From Novosphingobium taihuense (GTDB taxonomy: Bacteria > Pseudomonadota > Alphaproteobacteria > Sphingomonadales > Sphingomonadaceae): a stretch of 64,000 bases of DNA. The position numbers and the translations under genes are program-made. The stretch is taken from assembly GCF_007830315.1 (NCBI RefSeq), contig NZ_VLKJ01000001.1, forward strand, positions 496,001 through 560,000, read 5' to 3'. The notes below the pieces were generated by a model. The model was not told where the DNA came from, did not search any database, and worked only from the letters and a program-made list of their open reading frames with translations. Shown here one piece after another: positions 23,963-33,939 of this stretch; positions within the stretch are counted from its first letter, which is position 1, and the number at the start of each line of letters is the position of its first letter.

Positions 23963-25053
23963 ACGCGATTGCTCTTGAACGTCCGCAAGCGGCTGCGCCG
24001 GTGTCAGCCCCGGCAAAGGCCGACGTGCACAAGATGGCGAGCCACGAAACCGTGCTCAGCCCGCGCTTCTATACCACCGACTTTGCCGCGCTCGATTCCA
24101 TAGACGTCTCGCTGGTGCGCAAGGAGTGGGACGAGCTGATGGACGAGATGGTCAGCGATCCCAACAAGAAGCACTTCAAGCGCGAGGGCAGCTTTGCCGG
24201 GATCATCGAGGGTCTGGAGCCAGAACTGCGGGCCGAGTTCATCGATTTCCTCGTCAGTTCGCTAACCTCCGAGTTCTCGGGCTGCATCCTTTATGCCGAG
24301 ATGGCGCGGCGGACCAAGAACCCGGACATGAAGCTGCTGTTCAAGCTGCTTGCGCGCGATGAAAGCCGCCACGCCGGCTTCATCAACGAGGCGCTGAAGG
24401 ATGCCGGGATCGGCATCGACCTCGGCTTTCTGACCAAGGCCAAGAAATATCATTACTTCAAGCCGAAGTTCATCTTCTACTCGGTCTATCTGTCCGAGAA
24501 GATCGGCTATGCGCGCTACATCGCGATCTATCGCCAGCTGGCGGCCCACCCGGAGCTGCGCTTTCACCCGATTTTCAACTGGTTCGAATCATGGTGCAAC
24601 GACGAGTTCCGCCATGGGGAGGCTTTCGCCCTGCTGCTCCGCGCTGATCCGAAGCTGCTGACCGGCATGAACAAGCTGTGGGTGCGGTTCTTCCTGGTCG
24701 CGGTCTATTCGACGATGTATGTGCGCGATCATGCGCGGCCAGTGTTCCACAAGGCGCTCGGCCTCGATCCCGAGACCTACGACTACCGCGTGTTCGAGAT
24801 CTGCACGGCGATCAGCCGCCAGGTCTTCCCGGTCGAGCTCGACACCAATGATCCACGCTTCCGCCGGGCGATGAACCGCCTGCTGGCGGCTGCCGGGCGG
24901 ATCGAGGAAGGCAAGAAGCGCGGCGGCATTGCGGGCGCGCTGCTGCGAGCCTCGGGCGCTGCGGGAGCGGCGTTCAACTTCGCGCGGATGTACCTGCTGC
25001 GCCCGGGTGCAAACGAACTGCCTGCCACGGTGCGGATGCAGCCCGCGTGGTAA
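23959..25053 (+). CDS. acsF: Aerobic Mg-protoporphyrin IX monomethyl ester oxidative cyclase
   Basis: This 364-residue diiron enzyme forms the fifth (isocyclic) ring using molecular oxygen. Two diiron ligand motifs are clear: [15 protein letters not shown] and [18 protein letters not shown]. The N-terminal part includes [19 protein letters not shown] and KRGMFERE-like KHFKREGSF. The oxygen-independent alternative BchE is not in this window. Presence of AcsF in the operon fits an aerobic phototroph. It acts directly after BchM. The last 7 bases overlap puhE, which begins with GTG. Confidence 0.97.
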   Translation: MNAIALERPQAAAPVSAPAKADVHKMASHETVLSPRFYTTDFAALDSIDVSLVRKEWDELMDEMVSDPNKKHFKREGSFAGIIEGLEPELRAEFIDFLVSSLTSEFSGCILYAEMARRTKNPDMKLLFKLLARDESRHAGFINEALKDAGIGIDLGFLTKAKKYHYFKPKFIFYSVYLSEKIGYARYIAIYRQLAAHPELRFHPIFNWFESWCNDEFRHGEAFALLLRADPKLLTGMNKLWVRFFLVAVYSTMYVRDHARPVFHKALGLDPETYDYRVFEICTAISRQVFPVELDTNDPRFRRAMNRLLAAAGRIEEGKKRGGIAGALLRASGAAGAAFNFARMYLLRPGANELPATVRMQPAW

Positions 25054-25826
25054 GCTGGACCGGCCATGTCCTGCCGGTGATCGCCACGATCGTGGTCTGG
25101 TTCTTTGCAACCGGCCTGATCGCCTGGGCGGACAACCGTGAACGCCGCACGTTCCCGCGCAGCCTGATGCTGGCGGGGATTGCCGGCGTCGCGGGGCTGG
25201 CAATCGTGGCCTGGTCGATGAACAGGGCAACGCTCGGCGGGGTCTATGCGGCCTTTGCCGGGGCGATCCTGATCTGGTCCTGGCACGAGATCACCTTCCT
25301 GACCGGCGCGATCACCGGGCCAAGGCGAGAGCCCTGCCCGGTTGACGCACGCGGGCTGGAGCGCTTCTTCCATGCAGTGAGTGCGGTAGCGTGGCACGAG
25401 ATCGCGCTGGCGCTCAGCGCCATCGGCCTGATCTCGCTCAGTTGGGACGCGCCCAACCAGATCGGGGCGATGACGTTTACCCTGCTGCTGGCGATGCGGC
25501 TATCGACCAAGATCGTGATCTTCCTCGGCGTGCCGAACATGAGCACCGAGATTTTCCCGCCGCACCTCGCCTATCTCAAGACCTATTTCGGTCCGCGCCG
25601 GATGGGCATCGACCTTTTTCTTGCGATAGCAGCGACTTCGGGCCTCGCCTTGTGGCTCGGATTGATCGCGCTCAATGCGCCCGAGGGCAGCGCCAGTGCA
25701 TCAGGCGCAAGCCTGCTCTTCGCGCTCGCCGCGCTGGGCGCGCTCGAACACCTGTTTCTCGCCCTGCCGATCCGCGACGGGGCGCTGTGGGGGTGGGCTT
25801 TGCCGACACGCCGCCCAGCCACTTGA
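25047..25826 (+). CDS. puhE: Photosynthetic complex assembly protein PuhE
   Basis: This 259-residue protein has about seven membrane helices and the PuhE stretches [20 protein letters not shown] and [20 protein letters not shown]. In Rhodobacter capsulatus, PuhE modulates bacteriochlorophyll and reaction-centre levels. The start is a GTG at 25047 overlapping acsF; no ATG gives a full-length protein. hemA follows after 47 bases. Confidence 0.92.
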   Translation: MVSWTGHVLPVIATIVVWFFATGLIAWADNRERRTFPRSLMLAGIAGVAGLAIVAWSMNRATLGGVYAAFAGAILIWSWHEITFLTGAITGPRREPCPVDARGLERFFHAVSAVAWHEIALALSAIGLISLSWDAPNQIGAMTFTLLLAMRLSTKIVIFLGVPNMSTEIFPPHLAYLKTYFGPRRMGIDLFLAIAATSGLALWLGLIALNAPEGSASASGASLLFALAALGALEHLFLALPIRDGALWGWALPTRRPAT

Positions 25827-25873
25827 TACGACAAGCCGAACTCGAACGAGAACACACGAAGAGGACCGACGAC

Positions 25874-27094
25874 ATGGATTACGAAGCCTACTTCAAGGGG
25901 GAGCTGGACGCGGTCCGGGATGAAGGGCGCTATCGGATCTTCACCGAGATCGAACGGCGTTGCGGCAACTTCCCGCATGCCACGCGCTATGTCGACGACC
26001 GGACCGAGCAGGTCACGGTGTGGTGCTCGAACGACTACCTCGGCATGGGTCAGCATCCGGCTGTGCTTGAAGCCATGCACAACACGCTCGACGAATGCGG
26101 CGCAGGTGCCGGCGGCACGCGCAATATCTCGGGCACAAACCACCACCACGTGCTGCTCGAACAGGAACTGGCCGACCTGCACAACAAGGAAGCCGCGCTG
26201 CTGTTCACTTCGGGCTACGTGTCCAACTGGGCAGGACTCGGCACCTTGGCCGCGAAGATTCCCGGCTGCGTCGTGTTCTCCGACGCCCTGAACCACGCAT
26301 CGATGATCGAAGGCATCCGCCATTCGCGCGCGACCTGCAGGGTGTGGCGCCACAACGATGTCGCGCATCTCGACCAGCTGCTTTCGGAATATGGGCCGGA
26401 CGTGCCCAAGCTGGTGGCCTTCGAGAGCGTCTATTCGATGGACGGCGACATCGGCCCGATCGCCGAGATCCTCGACGTCTGCGAAAAGCACGGGGCGATG
26501 AGCTATATCGACGAGGTTCACGCGGTCGGCCTCTATGGCCCGCGCGGCGGCGGCGTTGCCGAGCGCGAAGGCCTGATGGACCGGATCACGGTGATCGAGG
26601 GCACGCTCGGCAAGGCGTTCGGCGTGATGGGCGGCTATATCGCAGCGTCAACCGCACTGTGCGATTTCATCCGCACCTTTGCCAGCGGCTTCATCTTCAC
26701 CACGGCCTTGCCCCCGGCCCTAGCAGCAGGCGCAGCGGCCAGCATCCGCCACCTCAAGGCCAGCGAGATGGAACGGGCGCGGCACAAGGAGCGCGTGGCG
26801 ACGGTTCGCCGCAGGCTCGACGCGATGGGCATTCCGCATCTGCCCAACCCGAGCCACATCATTCCGGTGATGGTGGGCGATCCGCACAAGTGCAAGCGTA
26901 TCAGCGACTGGCTGATGGACAACCACGGGATATACGTCCAGCCGATCAACTACCCGACCGTACCGCGCGGCACCGAACGCCTGCGCATCACGCCCTCGCC
27001 GGTTCACAGCGACGGCGATGTCGACAAGCTGATCCATGCGCTGAGCGACATCTGGTCGCAGTGCGAACTGGCGCGCCGCTCCGCCGCAGCCTGA
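25874..27094 (+). CDS. hemA: 5-aminolevulinate synthase
   Basis: This 406-residue PLP enzyme condenses glycine with succinyl-CoA to make 5-aminolevulinate, the precursor of haem and bacteriochlorophyll. It begins [20 protein letters not shown] and contains [20 protein letters not shown]. The PLP lysine is in [16 protein letters not shown], and the catalytic Asp/His region is [18 protein letters not shown]. The ATG at 25874 is chosen by homology and by the flanking GAGGACCGACGAC. Longer readings run into puhE. As the last gene before the terminator it ties precursor supply to pigment genes. Confidence 0.97.
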   Translation: MDYEAYFKGELDAVRDEGRYRIFTEIERRCGNFPHATRYVDDRTEQVTVWCSNDYLGMGQHPAVLEAMHNTLDECGAGAGGTRNISGTNHHHVLLEQELADLHNKEAALLFTSGYVSNWAGLGTLAAKIPGCVVFSDALNHASMIEGIRHSRATCRVWRHNDVAHLDQLLSEYGPDVPKLVAFESVYSMDGDIGPIAEILDVCEKHGAMSYIDEVHAVGLYGPRGGGVAEREGLMDRITVIEGTLGKAFGVMGGYIAASTALCDFIRTFASGFIFTTALPPALAAGAAASIRHLKASEMERARHKERVATVRRRLDAMGIPHLPNPSHIIPVMVGDPHKCKRISDWLMDNHGIYVQPINYPTVPRGTERLRITPSPVHSDGDVDKLIHALSDIWSQCELARRSAAA

Positions 27095-27112
27095 AGACGT
27101 CCCAATGGAAGA

Positions 27113-27146
27113 GGGGCGCGATCCTTGCGGTTCGCGCCCCCTTTTT
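27113..27146 (+). terminator. Intrinsic terminator after hemA
   Basis: GGGGCGCGA (27113-27121) pairs with TCGCGCCCC (27132-27140) around a 10-base loop, followed by CTTTTT. It ends the bchF-hemA operon and separates it from the converging cytochrome gene. Confidence 0.88.
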
Positions 27147-27163
27147 CGGCAATTGCGTTCAGA

Positions 27164-27682
27164 TCAATTCGGTGCCTTGAGGTAGGCGATCACATCTGCG
27201 CGGTCCTGAGCCTTGGACAGGCCGGCAAACGACATCTTGGTACCCGGCACCACGCGCGTGGGCTTCTCAAGGTACTGGAAAAGCTTCTCGGCCGTCCAGG
27301 TGATGCCGCTGTTCTTGTTGGCTGCAGAATAGGTGTATCCCGCCTCGGTGCCAGCCTTTCGGCCAACAACACCTGCAAGCGACGGTCCGATCATGTTCTT
27401 CCCGGCCTCGATTGCGTGACAGGCCTTGCACTGGGTAAAGATGGTCTTGCCGTGCGCCGCATCACCAGTGAGCGAGGCAAGCGTGGCGCCATCAAGCGTG
27501 TCGGTTGAATCTGCAGTCGGCGCTGCGGCGCTTGCTGCAGGCGCGGGCGCTGCGGCGGCAGTCGTCTCGGCGGTCTTTGCCGCAGAGTCGTCCGCAGTCT
27601 TGTCAGCACTGCCGCCGCCGCCGCAAGAAGCCAGGAGCAGGGTCGCTGTGGTCAGCGCAAGATATTGAAAAGCTTGCTTCAT
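27164..27682 (-). CDS. Lipid-anchored class I cytochrome c
   Basis: This 172-residue precursor has a signal peptide with lipobox LLLASC (Cys20). A 45-residue Ala/Pro/Thr-rich linker leads to a cytochrome c2/c550-like domain. The haem motif is CKACH (85-89) and the distal ligand is probably Met150 in GTKMSFAGL. YLEKPTRVVPGTKM and AQDRADVIAYLK are typical of the cytochrome c2 and c552 group. Such tethered cytochromes (like CycY) carry electrons between the bc1 complex and oxidases or the reaction centre. Its position converging on hemA suggests it may feed PufC; this is inferred. I start at the second inner ATG (27682), because upstream residues do not form a signal peptide. Confidence 0.9.
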   Translation of the reverse strand: MKQAFQYLALTTATLLLASCGGGGSADKTADDSAAKTAETTAAAAPAPAASAAAPTADSTDTLDGATLASLTGDAAHGKTIFTQCKACHAIEAGKNMIGPSLAGVVGRKAGTEAGYTYSAANKNSGITWTAEKLFQYLEKPTRVVPGTKMSFAGLSKAQDRADVIAYLKAPN

Positions 27683-28537
27683 ATGCATCCACCCTCGTTC
27701 CGTTTCGAAGCGCATCTGGATCGAACGGTGGGAGAGTAAAACACGGCCTTCCAGACCATGCAACACGGCATTTTGGGCTGGGAACCAATCCAGAATTCGC
27801 CTCTCAAGGGGTGCAAGTCGCAGTGCTCAAAAGGCCAACATTGCCATTGGTCGGCTTTGTCTCGCGCTGATGATCAAAGGTCGTGCTTCCGGGTTGATCA
27901 GGTTTGTTCTATAATGCCGGCTCTGGCAAGCGCTCCATCTTCCCAAGCAGTAACCCAGCCGTTCGAATGCAGGTGCGGACGCTTGATATTGTTCAACAGA
28001 CCTTGCTCGGTTTGAAAATTTGCTGGGTTTTCCCGCCAGGATATCCCGCATGCGCGAAGGGGCGAATACCTCGTCTTTTTCCCGGAAAGTAGCCGATCGG
28101 TTCCAAAGATCCGTCCCGAAAACGTGAGGCGTTGTGTTCACTTACAAGACCATAGCGCTATCCGATCGACCGGCTGATATTCGAGACATCCCGGAATTCG
28201 GCTGAGGAGACCCGCGACCAACCCTGCTAAACGGACTTTTCTTGCTGCACTGCACACTATTTGGAAGCAACTGAATCGGAAGCTTGACCGTGACTCAGGA
28301 ACCGACGGCCATAGCAAACGTATACGCACGGTGAAACGTGGCGGTTTTCCGTTGCGTGGTGTGGCCGATCTCACTTTGAGACAGGTTGGCACTTGCTATC
28401 GTGGCCGCACTAGGTATTTTTGCGCAGTGCAACAATAAGAGCGTTGATCGCAACAGGGAACCAATCAAACGTGAGTTTGGGCAGGGTATTCCAGTCCGGA
28501 TTTTCGTGAGCCAGAGCGCAAGGGGCAGCTTAAAGCG
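27683..28537. other. Gene-poor interval, 855 bases
   Basis: I see no convincing gene. Base composition is lower in GC than the flanks, and the open frames on both strands (up to about 150 codons) lack recognisable motifs or start signals and have odd residue composition. The left part must hold the cytochrome c promoter. The remainder may be decayed sequence linked to the broken genes just downstream. Confidence 0.5.
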
Positions 28538-29698
28538 ATGACATTGCACATCCCGGCAAACGAGATGCGCCAGTCGCAGGACCGGAAGCGGGTGACGCTG
28601 CCGCTTGCGCCGTCGCTGGAGCAGCGCCGGCTGCAAATGTATCTGGCGCTGCTGCTGCTTGACGGCGTGGCAATCATGGGCGGCTTCGGCACCGCCAGCT
28701 GGCTTTATCTCGGCAACTTCCTTGAACCGGCTTCGCTCCTGCACAGCCAGGTCATGCTGCCGATCTACTGGACGGTGGCGCTCAGCCTTCAGGTCTACAC
28801 GCTGCAGGCGTTGCGACGGCCTAACTTCGCACGTGGCCGCGCCACCCTTTCACTGATCAGCGCCGAGACTGTCCTGCTCTTCGTCGGCTTTGCGACCAAG
28901 AGCACCGAGGAGTTTTCCCGCGTTTCCGCCATGCTTGGCCTGGCTTTGAGCCTGGCCCTGCTACTTTGGGTCCGAGCGCTCGTTCGTCCTCTGACGCGTG
29001 CGCGCTGCGGCGAAGCGGCGGTCAACACATTGCTGATCGACGACGGCGGAGTGGCTCTGCGCATCCCGCACGCCTTCCACATCGACGCGCGCGAACATCA
29101 TCTTGCGCCCGACCTTGGCGATCCGCACATGATGGACCGGCTCGGGCTCTACATGCTCAACATGGACCGTGTGATGGTGAGCTGCCCGCCCGACCGACGC
29201 ACTTCGTGGGCGCTGGTATTCAAGAGCGCCAATGTCTCAGGCGAGATCGTCGACCCCGAAGTGCGGACGCTTGGCGTAATAGGCGCTCGGCGCGAGCGGG
29301 ACTACGGCGCGTTGATCGTGGCGAGTGGACCGCTGGGCCTGCGTGCCCGCGCAGTGAAGCGCGCGCTGGATATGACGCTGGCTGGAGGGGCCGTGCTGGC
29401 GCTCGCCCCGGTGCTGCTGCTGGTGGCGCTGCTGATCAAGCTCGAGGACCGCGGACCAATCTTCTTCGTTCAGAAGCGTACCGGCCGTGGCAACCGATTC
29501 TTCCCGATCTTCAAGTTCCGATCAATGCGCGTCGAAAAGCTCGATGCCACGGGCAACCGCTCGGCCAGCAAGGACGATGACCGCATCACCCGCATCGGAC
29601 GCTTCATCCGCCGCACCAGCATCGACGAACTGCCTCAACTTTTCAATGTCCTGCGCGGCGAGATGTCCATATCATGGGCTTGTCATAGACCGGCATGA
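28538..29698 (+). pseudogene. Exopolysaccharide sugar transferase, 3'-truncated
   Basis: The reading frame gives 386 residues. An N-terminal part with four or five hydrophobic helices (about 35-150) and a middle cytoplasmic domain are followed by a PF02397-type sugar-phosphate transferase domain. That domain contains RAVKRALDMTLAGGAVLALA, FVQKRTGRGNRFFPIFKFRS and [20 protein letters not shown]. These undecaprenyl-phosphate transferases start exopolysaccharide repeat units. In intact proteins, [15 protein letters not shown] is followed by VGPRP and a catalytic C-terminal stretch of several dozen residues. Here it is followed by SWACHRPA and a stop. The break at about 29671 joins it to an inverted rmlA fragment. 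It is very probably inactive. No strong Shine-Dalgarno sequence precedes the ATG. Confidence 0.85.
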
Positions 29699-29777
29699 GC
29701 TGCTTTGAAACGCCGCGCGTAAGCGGGTAAAGGCGCGTACCGGAACCGCCTGCCAGAATAATGCCTTTTCGCGCCAT
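29670..29777 (-). pseudogene. rmlA: rmlA (glucose-1-phosphate thymidylyltransferase) N-terminal remnant
   Basis: The first 36 codons of RmlA are intact from the ATG at 29777. They contain the nucleotide-binding motif [17 protein letters not shown], then [14 protein letters not shown] normal RmlA continues YYPLS and runs to about 290 residues. Here the frame switches after PMI to WTSRRAGH, which is the reverse complement of the truncated sugar transferase. RmlA makes dTDP-glucose for rhamnose synthesis. Only this stump remains. Confidence 0.85.
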
Positions 29778-30426
29778 CAGAACCCAGTTCCTTCCAAATG
29801 CCTGACTTCGGCGCACTCTGACTTGCCGAAAGCGACGCCTGCACGGACAAATGGTGCATCGCAGCACAAAGTTTGGTGGTCAACAACAAAAGGGGTGACG
29901 TCGGCACGAGATTGCACGCGCAGTGCCTCCTCCGAAGGATCAGTTCAGCGACATTCCACATGCGGAGTCGCTGCTCGGCGGTCTGGAGGTGTCCCAGACA
30001 CCTCGACTTCGGCAACCCGAGGCGGAAGACGCGAAGCCGAAGAACCTTCTTGCCAAGCTCACGTTCGACAATGCGATGTCGAAGCATCCGTCCTGGAAAT
30101 CAATGGGCACGCTAGGGACCTAATGGGAGGCCATCACCGATGCTCAAAAGCATCATGGGATGAGCGAGCGTCGGTGACGTGCGCACTGCTCGGTGTGACC
30201 TGAGCAGTCAGGCAACCAAATAGCTACGTTGACGATAACGCACTGCGGGAAAGGCCACGCGCACTGACTGAAGAGAGTAAATTCTTCGGCTAACTTCTGA
30301 AGCGACGGAGCATGGCTCCCAGCTAGAAACTCATCCAAGATCTAAAATTATACTCATTTTCGAAAATCATTGATATTGTAGCTAATGACCGCTATCAACG
30401 GTGCAGTAGGAAAGCGAGCGTGATTC
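29778..30426. other. Gene-poor interval upstream of the GntR-type regulator
   Basis: No gene is supported over these 649 bases. A 66-codon frame at 29923-30123 (starting MPPPKDQFSDIPHAE) is open but matches no family I know and could be a remnant. ACTGCTC (30185-30191) and GAGCAGT (30202-30208) form a small hairpin. The last 130 bases are AT-rich and carry the likely promoter of the next gene. Confidence 0.45.
30349..30367 (+). promoter_or_regulatory. Likely -10 box and palindromic operator before the GntR gene
   Basis: TATACT (30349-30354, five of six to the -10 consensus) is followed at once by the perfect 12-base palindrome ATTTTCGAAAAT (30356-30367). No good -35 is seen. A palindrome covering the start site 60 bases ahead of a GntR-family gene would suit autorepression; this is inferred. 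Confidence 0.4.
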
Positions 30427-31071
30427 ATGGCCAAAGCAACCGACCTAGATGACGTTATGCGAGACGGGATTCTGCGCGGCACGATGGAGCCCGGCAGTTG
30501 GCTGCGAATGGAGGAGCTCAAGGCCCGCTTTGCCGTTGGTTTCTCCCCAATCCGGGAGGCGTTGTCTCGCCTCGTCGGTGAAGGACTTGTGGAGTTCGAA
30601 GCCAATCGGGGTTTTCGCGTAAAGGGATTGAGCCGAGCCGATTTGCTCGACATCGCGGTTACAAGAACCGCTGTGGAGGGAGCAGCGCTGCGGCGGTCAA
30701 TCGCTCTGGGCGATGATCGCTGGGAAGCATCAGTTGTTGGCGCAATGCATCGATATCGCCGAACTGCGGCTGTTGCTTTCGACACGGATAACGGCCTCTC
30801 GCAATGGGAAGCAGCGCATGACGAACTTCACGCAGCGCTGATTGGAGCCTGCGGCTCGCCCCGCCTGATGATGTTGCAGCACAGGCTGCAAGAGCAGCAT
30901 CTTCGATATCGGCGATTGATTGTTGTGCCGCATGTTGGCGCAGAAGCCCACATCGCAGAACATGAGCAACTGGTCGAATACGCCCTCGCCCGTGATCTGG
31001 ACGCGGCTGTCGCCCACATTGAACGGCACATGATGATCACCGTCGACGCACTGTCGAACGCCGAATTCTAA
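30427..31071 (+). CDS. GntR-family regulator, FCD (FadR-like) subgroup
   Basis: This 214-residue protein has an N-terminal winged helix (residues about 5-70) with LRGTMEPGSWLRMEELKARF and SPIREALSRLVGEGLVEFEA, the GntR signature. The helical C-terminal FCD effector domain includes AAHDELHAALIGACGSPRLM and HIAEHEQLVEYALARDLDAA. The Asp/His pattern (HDELH, EHEQLV, HIERH) fits the metal-binding type that senses organic acids. It stands just upstream of a TonB receptor and a hydrolase-transporter set, so it probably controls them in response to the substrate or a product. The ATG at 30427 leaves a standard N-terminus. Confidence 0.92.
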   Translation: MAKATDLDDVMRDGILRGTMEPGSWLRMEELKARFAVGFSPIREALSRLVGEGLVEFEANRGFRVKGLSRADLLDIAVTRTAVEGAALRRSIALGDDRWEASVVGAMHRYRRTAAVAFDTDNGLSQWEAAHDELHAALIGACGSPRLMMLQHRLQEQHLRYRRLIVVPHVGAEAHIAEHEQLVEYALARDLDAAVAHIERHMMITVDALSNAEF

Positions 31072-31123
31072 CAGGAGTATCGGCCAAGATTGCTTAGCAG
31101 TCTGGCCTTCAGGGAGGATGACT

Positions 31124-33586
31124 ATGAGAACAGGACTTTGGGCGGCCTCGGCCGCGACGGTGGCGCTTTGCCTGCTTTCCGGTGCAGCAATTGCGCAGGA
31201 AAATGCGGCGGCCACGGCAACTGACGAGGGTTCCTCGGCAATCGAAGAAATTGTCGTAACGGCGCAGCATCGCAGCGAGAAAGTGCAGTCGGTGCCTCTT
31301 GCCATTTCGGCTGTCAGCGGCGGTCAGTTGGCCAGCGCAGGCATAGCGTCGGTGCAGGATCTGGCGGGTAGCGTCCCGGGTCTCGTTGTGTCGAAAAGCG
31401 TCAGCTATGGCCTTGCGCCAATCGCCATTCGCGGCATCGGCGGCCCCGTTGGAGGTGGTTCTCTGCTGACCGACCAGCCGGTCGCCGTATATGCCGATGG
31501 CGTCTATGTGCGCGCACTGGGTCAGTCGACCTCCGATTTTCTTGACGTTGACAAGATCGAAGTGCTGCGTGGTCCGCAAGGCACATTGTACGGCCGTAAT
31601 TCTACGGCAGGCGCCATGCTGATCTCCTCGAAGCGCCCCGATACAGCGCGTGTCGAAGCCAATGGGTCGATCGGCTATGGCAGCTTCGAGCAGGTCAAGC
31701 TTTCCGGTGCACTGAATGTCCCGCTCGTCGCCGAAAAGGTAGCCCTGCGCATTGCAGGATCTTACACCAGCGGAGGCGACTGGGCGCGCAACACGGTGGA
31801 TTCGCGAAAGTTCGGGGGCGGCACTACCCGGGCAGTGCGCGCATCGTTGCGGGTCACTCCGTCCGAAGATGTGACCATTGATCTCATTGGTGAACATGCC
31901 ACCGCTGACGCTCGCCCAGCCATGCTCCAACTGGCCACGATAAGCCTGAGCGGGTTTGGCGCAGGCGGGGCAAGGCTGTTCGCCGGCATGCCACATGTCC
32001 GCCGCACCGATTATGCCACCGTGCGTGACAACCGCACTGTTCAAGTTCTCGGTGACGTCTCCACGGAAACCCGATCGGACAACGTGACGCTGAACCTCGA
32101 ATGGCGAGCCAGCGATGATATCACCGTCACCTCGATCTCGGGCTACCGTCGCTTCCGGGTGAACGGCCAGCAGGACACTACGCCTTGGGTGACGGGCGCA
32201 TTGCCGGGCGAAGCAACACTGGCGACATGGAATGGTCGTACGCCGCTCAACTCGGCGGGCGCAGCAGACTACCGGATGTTCAACCCTACCGGCGCGCCAA
32301 CGTTTGCGCTGGGCTGGAACGGAACCGACCAGAAGTTTACCAACTGGTCGCAGGAACTGCGCATTGCGGGCTCGGGCGAGAGCTTCAAATGGACGGCAGG
32401 AGTCTACTACGCCAAAGAAACGGTCGATGGCAGCGTTCGCATAGTCAACGAGCAGGGCGGGCCGCCGATGATTACTGGCACTCTTCCGCCGGTATCTGGC
32501 GCAGCAGGACTGGACCTGGCATTTGCGACCTCACAGGACCGCGACATTTATGCCGTGTTCGCCGACGGCACTTACAGCATCACGCCGCAAATCTCTTTGA
32601 CGGCAGGCATTCGGTACACGCGCGATGACAAGAGCGTAGAGGTGGTGAATACTACAAAGACGCTGCGCCCAAGCGTCGACCGCACGCTCAACGCAGGTGT
32701 CGCGCTGAACTGTCCGACTCTCGTACAGATCGGTATTGGCACAAGCTGCTCGCGCTCTGACGAAGAGGTCACGCCGCGTGTCGTTCTCGATTTCAAGCCG
32801 AGCGCGAACCGCATGGTTTACGCCAGCTGGTCCCGCGGATTTACAGCAGGCGGTTTCAACAACTTCGCTACGCCAGCTTCGTCGCCAATCGTCCCGCTCG
32901 ACGTGCCGGTCGAAACCATCGATAACTTCGAGGTCGGCACCAAGAATGAGTTCTTCGGGCGGCGGCTGCGCCTGAATATGACGGCATTTCTGTCAGAGTA
33001 CTCGAACTTGCAGATTCGCCAGGCCGTCAACACGGGGGGGGTAGCTATCGTCCCGGTCGAGAAAGCGCGGATCAAGGGTGTCGAGATCGAACTGCTGGCC
33101 AAGCCCATCCCGGGCCTGACGTTGGGTGTGAATGGTGCATTCACTGACGCGAAGATCCGCCGGGGCACACTCAACGCTTTTCCCGATGCGCTTGGTACGA
33201 TCAACATGGGTTCATTGCAGACGCCTTCGGCTGTTTCTGTCGCAGGCAACCGTTTGACGCGGGCGCCACGCTGGCAGGGCAACGTCATGGCGGGATATGA
33301 GCTGCCAGTCAGCTATGGCAAGGTGTCGGCCAGCGCTACCCTGCGTTTCCAGTCCGCAACGTTCTTTCAGGAGACAAACCAGGCTCTAGACCAGTTCAAG
33401 GGTGAGGCCTGGCAGGAACTGGACTTGCGGGTGGCCACCGGCGGCGATCGCTGGGAGCTTTCCGCTTTTGTGAACAACGTATTCGACAAGCGCTACGCAA
33501 CGCAGATCGTGCCGTTCTTCATTCTGCCCATTGCCACGTTGAACACGCCACGCTCGTTCGGTGCGCGGCTGTCCTTCAACTACTGA
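31124..33586 (+). CDS. TonB-dependent outer-membrane receptor
   Basis: This 820-residue receptor imports a substrate across the outer membrane using TonB energy. A signal peptide (to about residue 26, AIAQE) precedes a TonB-box-like IEEIVVTAQHRSEKVQSVPL. The plug domain contains VEVLRGPQGTLYGRNSTAGA-like KIEVLRGPQGTLYGRNSTAG. A 22-strand barrel follows, ending RSFGARLSFNY with a terminal aromatic residue. The type, common in sphingomonads, handles organic compounds as well as siderophores; the gene neighbours here are catabolic rather than iron-related. GGGAGG at 31112-31117 abuts an ATG at 31118, so I use the next in-frame ATG at 31124, which has proper spacing. Confidence 0.93.
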   Translation: MRTGLWAASAATVALCLLSGAAIAQENAAATATDEGSSAIEEIVVTAQHRSEKVQSVPLAISAVSGGQLASAGIASVQDLAGSVPGLVVSKSVSYGLAPIAIRGIGGPVGGGSLLTDQPVAVYADGVYVRALGQSTSDFLDVDKIEVLRGPQGTLYGRNSTAGAMLISSKRPDTARVEANGSIGYGSFEQVKLSGALNVPLVAEKVALRIAGSYTSGGDWARNTVDSRKFGGGTTRAVRASLRVTPSEDVTIDLIGEHATADARPAMLQLATISLSGFGAGGARLFAGMPHVRRTDYATVRDNRTVQVLGDVSTETRSDNVTLNLEWRASDDITVTSISGYRRFRVNGQQDTTPWVTGALPGEATLATWNGRTPLNSAGAADYRMFNPTGAPTFALGWNGTDQKFTNWSQELRIAGSGESFKWTAGVYYAKETVDGSVRIVNEQGGPPMITGTLPPVSGAAGLDLAFATSQDRDIYAVFADGTYSITPQISLTAGIRYTRDDKSVEVVNTTKTLRPSVDRTLNAGVALNCPTLVQIGIGTSCSRSDEEVTPRVVLDFKPSANRMVYASWSRGFTAGGFNNFATPASSPIVPLDVPVETIDNFEVGTKNEFFGRRLRLNMTAFLSEYSNLQIRQAVNTGGVAIVPVEKARIKGVEIELLAKPIPGLTLGVNGAFTDAKIRRGTLNAFPDALGTINMGSLQTPSAVSVAGNRLTRAPRWQGNVMAGYELPVSYGKVSASATLRFQSATFFQETNQALDQFKGEAWQELDLRVATGGDRWELSAFVNNVFDKRYATQIVPFFILPIATLNTPRSFGARLSFNY

Positions 33587-33939
33587 GTGGACATGACGCC
33601 ATGGTTTCGTGCCCCTCGCTGTCAACCGGAGGCAGGCTTTTCACCACGATGGGACGAGGCAACGCACACGCCCCTTGCCGCGAAGTTCCGATTGATGGAG
33701 GTCGAGTCGCAGTGATCCTGCCAAATGACAGCGAGGTGGCGGGTGCCAAGTTGATCGAGGATGCTCGCAGGAATTCGGTGGCCGGTTTCTTGACGCGACC
33801 TGACGACAGCGAAACCGTGCCCATCGACGGCGTTGCCTGCAAGCGGGACGGAAGATTGGCTGGCGTCGATCTAAGCCATCCAGTTCCTCCACCTCGATAA
33901 GCGCTCGGCGAACACCAAGACATTGCACTGGATCCGCAA
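33587..33939. other. Interval between receptor and FAH gene
   Basis: These 353 bases hold a 99-codon open frame (33601-33900) with a reasonable stretch, GGRVAVILPNDSEVAGAKLI. I cannot assign it to a family and it lacks a clear ribosome binding site. It could be a small gene or a decayed one. No terminator is obvious, so the receptor and downstream genes may share a transcript. Confidence 0.35.

Noticed and set aside
29695..30087. Possible continuation of an rmlA-type gene or another minus-strand gene
   Set aside because: Only the 36 codons from 29777 downwards resemble RmlA; upstream residues in any minus frame are not protein-like.
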